Assembly (NCBI RefSeq): GCF_000186865.1
Contig: NW_008705581.1
Location: 395,809 to 426,201 of the forward strand
Reading direction: 5' to 3'
Source: Aureococcus anophagefferens
Lineage: Eukaryota > Sar > Pelagophyceae > Pelagomonadales > Pelagomonadaceae
DNA length: 30,393 bases
The notes beneath the pieces are model-generated. The model had not been told where the DNA came from, did not search any database, and saw nothing but the letters and a program-made list of their open reading frames with translations. Shown in pieces: positions 8,195 to 15,248 of this stretch. Every line of letters begins with the position of its first letter. Within the stretch, counting starts at the first letter, position 1. The translations under genes were made by a program, and so were the position numbers.

Positions 8195-9545
8195 CTAAGA
8201 GCCCGAAGACCGGCAGACGCACGCGCCGTCGCGGCGAACCGCGCCGACGCAGGCCTCGACGTCGGCGCAGGCGCCGGCGACGAGGGGGACGACGTCGGCG
8301 TCGGGCGCCGCGGCGCGGAGGCCCGCGTAGAGCGCGCGCCACGCGGCCCGCGTCCCGTTCGCCGCCCGGAGCGCGCGCGCGGCGGCCCAGGCGTCGTCGA
8401 AGGCGCCCGCCGCGCCGCGGACCGCGGCGGACGCGTTGAGCGTCGCGAGCGCAAACGGGTCGAGGAGCCGCAGGTCGAAGCGCGCCGAGAGATTTTTCGT
8501 CGCGTCGCGGTCCGTCGCGAACGCGCCGCCGGCCCAGAGCAGCGGCGCGCCGAACGAGGACGTCCAGCTTCGGAGCCGCACACCGTAGTCGTCGTCGCCG
8601 AAGAGCGACGAGAAGTCGGCGACGACGAAGCGCGCGTCGCGGGCCCAGTAGAGCGACGACGCGTAGGTCGTCTCGAGGTAGTCGACGCGCTCATCGGGCG
8701 TCGCGTCCGGCGCCGGCCAGCCCCCCGCGAGGCGCCGGGCGACGGCCGCGAGCGTCGCGTTGAAGAATTTGCGGTTGCTCACGACGAGGTGGTCGTAGTT
8801 GTCCAGCGTGCCCACGGCGGCGGGCGCGGCGCAGTCGACGCCGCCGGCGACGAAGCACGGCATGGCCACGGTTTCGTTGCAGCACATCTCCCAGATGCCC
8901 GTGTCGACGGAGCCGGCGACGACGGGCGCGGTGGAGCGCCTACCGAGCGCGCGTTTCCTGAATCCCGTACCGCGCGCGCGTTTCCAGAATTTTATCGGTG
9001 GACGCCGCGACGCGCCGGACGCCCACGTCGCCGAACGCCGGGTTGCCCAGGTCGAAGCGGTGCCAATTCAGGGCCACGTAGACCGGCCGGTCCGCGGCCT
9101 CGGAGAAGCTCGCCGGGCAGAAGCCCGCCGCGAAGCCGTCGTAGCCGTAGACGCGGCGCTCGGCGTCGTCCTGGAGCTCGTAGAGCGGCGGCGTGGTCTC
9201 GTTCGCGCAGGCCTCGGGCGTCGCGGACGTGAAGAGCGCCTCCCACGGGTTGGGCTTGTACGGAAGCCGCTCCGCGAGCGCCAGGTCCATGAGCATGAAG
9301 CTGTCGCTCGGGCGTGCGTTGAAGTTCGTCACGAGCTCGACGGTGGCGAGCTGCGCGGCGAACTCTTCGTAGGACAGCGGCGTGTCTCTCGCGAGGAGCG
9401 CCTCCAGGTCGCCCCGCGCCGCGGCCGCCGCTCCCGCCGCGGACGCCGCCGCGCGGTCGAAGACGCGCCGCTGCTCCGGAGTGGGCGGCCGCGGCGGGAG
9501 CTCGGCCGCGACGAGCACGGCTCCCACGAGCATGGCCTTTCCCAT
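8195..9545 (-). CDS. Secreted protein of unknown function, two exons
   Basis: Exon 1 runs 9545-9004 and exon 2 8939-8195, giving about 428 residues. The start at 9545 has a good context (ACCATGG) and opens a signal peptide, MGKAMLVGAVLVAAELPP; in-frame ATGs at 9566 and 9590 are alternatives. The mature part has many Cys and N-glycosylation sequons (NETT, NETV, NATL, NLSA, NASA, NGTR), consistent with an extracellular or lumenal protein. Conserved-looking blocks include VYVALNWHRFDLGNPAFGDVG, VDTGIWEMCCN, LDNYDHLVVSN and FVVADFSSLFG. I do not recognise the family. The join across the short intron keeps frame and gives a sensible protein on both sides, but the exact splice sites are inferred. 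Confidence 0.65.
8940..9003 (-). other. Short intron (64 nt) in the secreted-protein gene
   Basis: Minus strand: GTCCACCGAT at the start to CTCGGTAG at the end. Splicing gives V-A-A-R-S-T-A-P across the junction in frame. Without it, exon 1 runs to a stop inside this segment. The intron holds a ~27-bp tandem near-duplication (ATT-C-[T/A]-GGAAACGCGCGC...). The donor is weak, so a nearby alternative cannot be excluded. Confidence 0.5.
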
Positions 9546-9668
9546 GGTTGTTCCATGCTTTCCCATGCTTTCCACGAGGGAGGAAGGCATCGTCACTTGC
9601 AATTGGTAATAAACTTCAATAATCAAGGTAAAGGAGCGCTGATTGCCCTCGGATTGACTGACGATATT

Positions 9669-10406
9669 ATGGAGGCAGCCCCACTCATCCACGACGAGAC
9701 GCCCGAGGCGGCGCGACGACAAAAGGCGGCGACCGACGACGCACCCCGCGTCGGCCGACAAACACGCGCCGTCGCCGCCGTCCTCGCGAGCCTCGCCGCC
9801 GTCGCCGTCGTCGCCGCCGCCGGCAGCCCCCGGTTTCGCGGCCCGGCGGCGCTCGCCGTCGCGCACAACACGAGCGCGGGCGACGTCTCCCTCGGGAGCT
9901 TCCAGAACGCGTCGTCCGGCGTCTCCGCGAGCGACCTGAACTGCAGCGACTACGACGACGACACCGTCTACACGAACGACAGCTGCGTGATCTACGACGA
10001 GATGTCGTGCGACATGTACTGCGTCTCCGGCAGCTGGTGCGACTTCTTCTGCGGCGACGAGTGCGCGCGCGGCGGCGGCGCCATCTGCGCGCTGACCGTG
10101 CTGAGCAACCTGACGAAGAGCTGCGAGAAGCACGGCCTCTGCTCCGCGCCGGGCACCGTCTCCGTCTCGTCCGTCGAATCCGACGATTCGGCGCCGACGC
10201 CCAAGCCGACGGCGTCCCGCGCGTCGGCCGACGGCTGCGACCACCACGCCATCTGCTCCTACTGCCTGCCCAACGACTACTGCCAGGAGCTCGTGCTCGA
10301 CGGCGTCATCGAGGCCGCGAACATGGCCATGCTCCTCCTCTCCCAGTTCGAGCAGACGTGCGCCGCCTACGGCTGCGACGACTGGGTCGCGGCGCAGGTG
10401 CGGTAA
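9669..10406 (+). CDS. Type II membrane protein with Cys-rich ectodomain, hypothetical
   Basis: 245 residues. A short cytosolic N-terminus (MEAAPLIHDETPEAARRQKAA) is followed by a signal-anchor at about residues 33-53 (RAVAAVLASLAAVAVVAAAG), then a lumenal or extracellular region with about 20 Cys, notably DLNCSDYDDD, SCDMYCVSGSWCDFFCGDECA and CDHHAICSYCLPNDYC, plus several N-glycosylation sequons. The many paired Cys suggest a disulfide-stabilised domain; I do not recognise it. The gene is divergent from the secreted-protein gene (start 9545) and convergent with the arylsulfotransferase-like gene. Confidence 0.7.
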   Translation: MEAAPLIHDETPEAARRQKAATDDAPRVGRQTRAVAAVLASLAAVAVVAAAGSPRFRGPAALAVAHNTSAGDVSLGSFQNASSGVSASDLNCSDYDDDTVYTNDSCVIYDEMSCDMYCVSGSWCDFFCGDECARGGGAICALTVLSNLTKSCEKHGLCSAPGTVSVSSVESDDSAPTPKPTASRASADGCDHHAICSYCLPNDYCQELVLDGVIEAANMAMLLLSQFEQTCAAYGCDDWVAAQVR

Positions 10407-10442
10407 CAAGCTTGGCGTGAGTAGACGAGGCGGCGGAATCGA

Positions 10443-10471
10443 GCGGGGGGGCGGGGGGGGGTCTCGGGGGG
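10443..10471 (+). repeat. G-run tract, potential G-quadruplex
   Basis: Runs of about 7, 9 and 6 G separated by C and TCTC lie in the 71-bp gap between two convergent stop codons. Long G runs can fold as a quadruplex in DNA or in the 3' UTR of the plus-strand transcript. A role in transcription termination is inference. Confidence 0.4.
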
Positions 10472-10477
10472 AACAGG

Positions 10478-12294
10478 TCAGCCGCAGGTCAGGGTCTTCG
10501 TCGCCGAGTCGCCGTACTGGTTCGTGACCGTGAGCTCGAGCTCGTCGTAGCCCGCGGCGTCGTAGGTCCCCGTCACCGTCGTCGCGAGCCAGTGGGGCAG
10601 CCACGTGACGACGCCCGACGTCACGTCGACGCCGCCGTCGTCGGCGGGCGTCACGCCCTGCGTCGTCCGCAGCACGTAGGTGCCGCTGTACTCGTCGTTC
10701 TGCTTGAAGCTGTTGTGCGTCACGAACGACAGATCGCCGCCGACGCACGACGCGTTGTAGATCAGCGGCGCGTCGTAGAAGCGCTCGACGCTGTACATCT
10801 TCCAGCCGACCTGGGACGACCGCCGGCCGCTGTGGCTCGAGCCGTAGCCCATGACGCTCAGCTGGAAGGCCGTGGCCTTGTCCCGCGTCAGTTCGACGAC
10901 GTGCGCGTCGTGCTCGCCCGTCTCCGCCGTTAAAACCTACCAGGCATGTCGGTGACGATTGCTCTTCCCGGTCGACATCTCTCGAAAATCGTCGCGGCCG
11001 CGGGACGCTGGTCAAAGACGTGTGGCCACCAGCTCGTGAGCACGTTGCCCGTGGGCAGCTGGTCGTTGTCGCCGAACATGGGGCTGTAGCCCCCCGGGTA
11101 GGCGGCGTAGATGTACTCCCAGACCTCGCGCGCCGTCCGCGCGTCCTCGTCGATCTCGACGATGAGCGCGCGGCTCGGCCGCTCCTGGTCGTACATGTTG
11201 TCGAACATGAAGTACAGGTTGTTCCCAAAGTACTCGGCGTTGTGCTGGCCCGCCCAGAGCTTGGAGCCCGGCGCGTGCTTGACGCCCCGGATGTCGTACA
11301 GGTCGAACTCGCCGTACGAACCGCCGCAGATCCAGTCCACCTCCTGCGTCTCGACGTCGTACTTGATCAGCGCGTCCGTTAAACGCGAGGAAAATATAGC
11401 CTTCGTGTTGCCCTGGATCAACTGGGCGTGGTTCACGTCCGACGCGACGCCGCCGTCGACGGTCAACGTGTCCAACACGTCGCCCGTGGACGCGTGGATT
11501 CTCTGCACGCCCGCGTGCACCGGCGCCCAGAAGGACGGCAGGGCCGCCGACGACGCCCACTGGACGTCGTGGGAGTTGACGCCGTAGTTGCCGCCGGAGA
11601 CGCGCGTCAGGTTGTCCGTCCGCCAGTTCCAGACGTATATCGAGCCCTCCTCGGTCATGTTGATGTTGCCCGCCATGAGCAGCGAGGAGCCGTCCCGCGG
11701 CTTTAAAGCGTCGACGTGCATCTTGTCCTGGACGATGAAGGTCGGGAACATCTTGTGCACCGTGCCGTTGTAGGACATGAGGACGACGTAGGACACGTCG
11801 TCGCCGTAGTAGATGTTGAACGCGAGGTAGCCGCCCGCGGCCTGCGCGCCCAACCGGCCGTGGACGAGGTCCGCGCGCAGGGTCACGTTGATGTAGGCCG
11901 GCAGATAGGCCTTGAGCGCCTCGACGTCCGTCGTGTCGACGCCCTCCGCGTGGAGGTAGCCGCGGACGGCCCGCTGCGCCATGAAGTCGTCCGGCGTTAA
12001 CGAGTAGGTCACGTGGCTCAGCGCGCCGTCGACGCCGCCGCCGCTCGCGTCGTTGACGTCCGACGCGCCGTGGACGCGCGAATCCGACGCGCTCCGCGCG
12101 CTCGCGCGCGACTTTGTCTCCTTGCTCGTCTCGTAGCGGCTCACGGACACGCCGATCAACGCGCCGAGGCAGCACAGGATGGTGACGAGCGCCGCGGTGC
12201 GCGCCGCCGGCCGCCGGCACGCGAGCGCCCGCGGCTTCCGCACGAGGTCCGCCTCCTCGGGGTCCGACGGGACCGCCTCGTAGGGCTGCCCCAT
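10478..12294 (-). CDS. Arylsulfotransferase-like (ASST family) type II membrane protein, two exons
   Basis: Exon 1 is 12294-11020 and exon 2 10936-10478, giving 577 residues. A cytosolic tail MGQPYEAVPSDPEE precedes a signal-anchor at about 31-52 (ARTAALVTILCCLGALIGVSVS). The ectodomain looks like the ASST beta-propeller: GGNYGVNSHDVQWASS, DVNHAQLI, then WAGQHNAEYFGNNLYFMFDNMY, then EYIYAAYPGGYSPMFGDNDQLPTGNVLTSWW, with the spaced His residues of that family. Exon 2 supplies the C-terminal blades (HDAHVVELTRDKATAFQLSV). Bacterial members move sulfate between phenols; substrates of algal homologues are unknown, and sulfated wall or extracellular polysaccharide chemistry is only a guess. Confidence 0.72.
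10937..11019 (-). other. Short intron (83 nt) in the ASST-like gene
   Basis: Minus strand: GTCTTTGACC at the start to CCTGGTAG at the end, phase 0. It joins TSWWPH to VLTAETGEHDAHVVEL. Exon 1 read through meets a stop inside the segment, and the exon 2 frame has a TAG directly upstream, so a join of this kind is needed. Exact sites are inferred. Confidence 0.55.
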
Positions 12295-12452
12295 GGCGTC
12301 GCACCAGGGGCCGTCGTCGACCGTCCTCGAATATCCACTGCAACGCGAGGATTTGCGAAATGCAAGTGGGGGGGCTGCCCAAAAGCGGCGCAGTACCGGT
12401 CGGCGTTCGGCGCCGCCGGCCGACGCCGCCGCCGGCGCGGCGCCTACGGACC
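12295..12452. promoter_or_regulatory. Divergent intergenic region (ASST-like / Ubl-tetraspanin)
   Basis: 158 bp separate two divergent starts, so a shared promoter is likely. A G run lies near 12367-12373. No recognisable box. Confidence 0.3.
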
Positions 12453-13721
12453 ATGCAGATCCTGCTGCGCGGCCTCGACGGCCGCACGTCGGCGCTGGAG
12501 GTAAGAAGAAGAACGAGCGTGCGCCGCCTCAAGCGATTAATCGAGGAGCGGACGGGCGTCGCGCCATCAAAACAGCGGCTCACGGCCCGCGGCGCGCCGC
12601 TGCTCAGGGAAACCGCGACGCTCGAGTCCTGCGGCGTGGGCGAGGCGACGCTCGTCGAGCTCGGCGGGCGGCTCCGCGGCGGCTGCCAGCCGCACGCGCT
12701 GAAGCTGTACATGCGGTGCCTCCACCTCTTCAAGGTCTTCGTGTCGCTCTACATGTTCATGTCGGGCTGCGTCATGATCTCCGATTATAGCATCCACCAG
12801 GCCTTCGGCACGCAGTACATCTTCTGGGGGATTCTAGTATTGTGCCTCGCGGTGACGAAGCCCTGCAACATCTTGATGGGCCACTACGGGTCCGTCTACC
12901 ACAACAAGTTCGCGCTCCTGGTGGTCATCGTGTTTGACGGCGCCGTGATCTTCGTGCAGTCGTCGCTGGCCATCATCTTCATCGTCGACGGGTCGCCGAA
13001 GTACGAGCGCGAGCTGCGGCGGGACTGCTCCAAGTCCGTGCACCCGCGCGACTCCCAGTTCAGCACGCAGGACTGCACGGAGTACTGGGACGACGACCGG
13101 ACGGCGGGGTTCCGCCTCGCCTGGATGTCGACGTACTACATGGGCATCCGGGAGAAGGACCAGGCGCGCATGCAGCAGCTCGAGGAGTACCAGGCCAAGG
13201 GCATGTGCTGCGGCTTCGGCCCGCCGGCGAACTGCGACTTCGTGGAGAACAAGGAGCTCTTCCCGACGCCCATCGCCCAGGAGGACCTCTTCGGCGGCGA
13301 CATGTTACGGCAGCGCGTGTCCTGCTCCGACGTCTACGACGCGTGGTACCCCGCGGAATTGGGCACCTGCGGCCACTACGACGAGGCGGACTACAAGGAG
13401 TCGTTCATTCTAGGCTGCAAGTACGACTGGGCCGCGGGGTTGTGCGTGGACCGGGACGTCGAGGACGGGAGCCGCGGCTGCGCGGCGTTCTTCGAGGACC
13501 GGATGAACGAGAAGCTCTACCCGCAGGGCATCATCCTGTTCGGGTCGATTCTGTTGGAGGGGTTCACGGTCTTCGCCGCCTGCTTCTATTGCTGGAAGCG
13601 CAAGGAGGACGACGTGCTGCCCGTGACCTACATCTACGAGGAGCCCTGGGACCCCATCAAGGAGGGCAAGCTCAAGCTCCACGAGCCCCAGGACGCGGCG
13701 CAGCACGGCGAGGAGGACTAA
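12453..13721 (+). CDS. Ubiquitin-like domain fused to a tetraspanin-type membrane protein
   Basis: 422 residues, one exon. Residues 1-77 align with ubiquitin over their whole length: MQI start, Leu8, LEV, Lys27, TG, QRL at 41-43, E-x-TL at 64-67, ending RLRGG with one extra residue. Ile44 and Lys48 are replaced (Thr, Ala) and most Lys are Arg. The LRGG (74-77) is followed directly by CQPHALKLYMRC and four membrane helices at about 90-111, 120-141, 152-178 and 358-380. The large loop between helices 3 and 4 has the tetraspanin CCG motif (252-254) and about ten further Cys. Tetraspanins organise membrane microdomains. A processing enzyme could cut after Gly77, releasing a Ubl and a tetraspanin starting with Cys. 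The ATG at 12453 fits the ubiquitin alignment better than the upstream one at 12360. The stop is 8 bp from the next gene's stop. Confidence 0.82.
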   Translation: MQILLRGLDGRTSALEVRRRTSVRRLKRLIEERTGVAPSKQRLTARGAPLLRETATLESCGVGEATLVELGGRLRGGCQPHALKLYMRCLHLFKVFVSLYMFMSGCVMISDYSIHQAFGTQYIFWGILVLCLAVTKPCNILMGHYGSVYHNKFALLVVIVFDGAVIFVQSSLAIIFIVDGSPKYERELRRDCSKSVHPRDSQFSTQDCTEYWDDDRTAGFRLAWMSTYYMGIREKDQARMQQLEEYQAKGMCCGFGPPANCDFVENKELFPTPIAQEDLFGGDMLRQRVSCSDVYDAWYPAELGTCGHYDEADYKESFILGCKYDWAAGLCVDRDVEDGSRGCAAFFEDRMNEKLYPQGIILFGSILLEGFTVFAACFYCWKRKEDDVLPVTYIYEEPWDPIKEGKLKLHEPQDAAQHGEED

Positions 13722-13729
13722 GCCTAAGC

Positions 13730-15124
13730 CTAGACCAGGGCGCTCGCGTCGCCGCTCGTCTCGAGCTTCGGGGCCTCGGCCTTGCGCGCGAGCTCCGTGA
13801 CGCGGGCCTTGTAGGCCTGGATCTCGCTCTTCCGGCGGAACGTCGACAGCGAAAACCCGCCGGAGGTCCCCTTGCCGAGGTGGAGCGCGTCGGTGACGAG
13901 CGTGCCGAGGTCCGCGCTCGTTGCGTGCGTGGCCTCGGGCGCGACGCACCGCGGGAAGTCCGGGTTCCCGTAGTTCGGCGAGTCGAGGTAGCCGTACCAG
14001 CCCCGCTTGCAGAGCAGGTAGTCCGCGAGGTCGCCGCCCTGGAACCACTGGGCCCGGTGGATGGGGAACAGGAGCAGGAAGAGGGGCGCGAATTTCAGGA
14101 ACCACAGGAAGAAGTTGACGAGCTCGGAGAAGAAGATCGCCTCGAAGATGATCGTCTTCGCGTCGCTCTTCTCCGGCATCCAGTTGTCGTTGAGGAGCAC
14201 GTCGAGCACGAGGGAGATGACGACGATGTGCGACGCGAGGAGCACGAGCAGGACCCGGTCGCCGCGGACCTTCCAGCGCCTTAGCGTGATCGCGCGCTGC
14301 TCGATCTCGCCCGCCGTCGCGCGCCGGCCGTCGAGCGCGGCGAGCATCTGCTTGTAGAGGCAGGGGCAGATCACCAGCTGGCGGATGAAGACGGCGTAGA
14401 GCACGGTGACCGTGTGCTTCGTGAGGATCATCGCCGTCTTGCGCCACCGGTTCTCGCGCGACCGGCCGAGGTCCTCGGACTGGTACTCGACGAACGTCGA
14501 CCAGAGGAAGTTGAAGGCCACGGAGCAGATAAAAACCACCAAACGCTCCTTGCTCGAGAAGGGGCAGAGCGGGTGCACGTAGCAGATGGACACCGCCGGA
14601 TGGAACAGCTTCACGAACGCCCACGCGTTCGACGAGAGCGTCCCGTCCGTGTCCGGCAGGCCGAAGGACGCGGGCATGGGCATGCCGCGCATGAGGAGCT
14701 CCACGGTGGCCTTGTTGCCCGGCTCCGTGAGGTAGAGCTCGTCGAGCACGCACTCGCGGACGGACATGCGCCGCCGCCGCGGCGCGCGCCGCGTCGGCGC
14801 GCGCGCCGGGTCGGGCCCGTCGCCCGCGCCGGGCAGGCGCCGCGCGCTCGAGTGTTCGACGCCGTAGTGCAGCATCTTCCGCCGCCGCTTGTCGGACCAC
14901 TGGCTCGGCGACGAGCTCGACTCGCGCGCCGGCGGCGCCCCGTCGCCGCCCTTGGCCTCGTCGGCATCGGTGCCGCGGCCGAGCGTCGCCCCGGGGCCCA
15001 TGGGCGGCAGGGCGGAGACGACCTTCGTCTTTCCGTTCGAGCGCGTTCCGACGCCGCGCGGACGGCGACGCCGCTGAAAAGTGGAGTGGTGCCCGATCGG
15101 TTGTTGAGATGCGATCACGGCCAT
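13730..15124 (-). CDS. Multi-pass membrane protein, unknown
   Basis: 464 residues. Residues 1-120 are polar, Ser/Arg/Pro-rich and probably cytosolic. Four hydrophobic stretches follow at about 194-212 (LVVFICSVAFNFLWSTFV), 233-253, 290-311 (VLLVLLASHIVVISLVLDVLL) and 326-354 (a long pair-like stretch ending FLKFAPLFLLLFPIH). The motif KLFHPAVSICYVHPLCPFSSKERLVVF before the first helix vaguely recalls the segment that leads into the first helix of polycystin-type proteins; I do not claim homology. The C-terminal tail (about 370-464) is soluble. Translation could also begin at Met42 or later. Confidence 0.65.
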   Translation of the reverse strand: MAVIASQQPIGHHSTFQRRRRPRGVGTRSNGKTKVVSALPPMGPGATLGRGTDADEAKGGDGAPPARESSSSPSQWSDKRRRKMLHYGVEHSSARRLPGAGDGPDPARAPTRRAPRRRRMSVRECVLDELYLTEPGNKATVELLMRGMPMPASFGLPDTDGTLSSNAWAFVKLFHPAVSICYVHPLCPFSSKERLVVFICSVAFNFLWSTFVEYQSEDLGRSRENRWRKTAMILTKHTVTVLYAVFIRQLVICPCLYKQMLAALDGRRATAGEIEQRAITLRRWKVRGDRVLLVLLASHIVVISLVLDVLLNDNWMPEKSDAKTIIFEAIFFSELVNFFLWFLKFAPLFLLLFPIHRAQWFQGGDLADYLLCKRGWYGYLDSPNYGNPDFPRCVAPEATHATSADLGTLVTDALHLGKGTSGGFSLSTFRRKSEIQAYKARVTELARKAEAPKLETSGDASALV

Positions 15125-15248
15125 CCAGAAAAAAAAACGCCGAAGCTTGCTTGAAGCGACCCATATTCTTCAACGTCGGCCCGGGCACGTCGCGATCGCG
15201 ACGCGTAACGCGACGCTCCCCCCGCCCCCTCGCCCCCCGGGACCCCGG

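Noticed and set aside
12500..12512. GTAAGAAGAAG donor-like site inside the ubiquitin-like domain
   Set aside because: Reading through gives a gap-free alignment with ubiquitin here, so no intron is needed.
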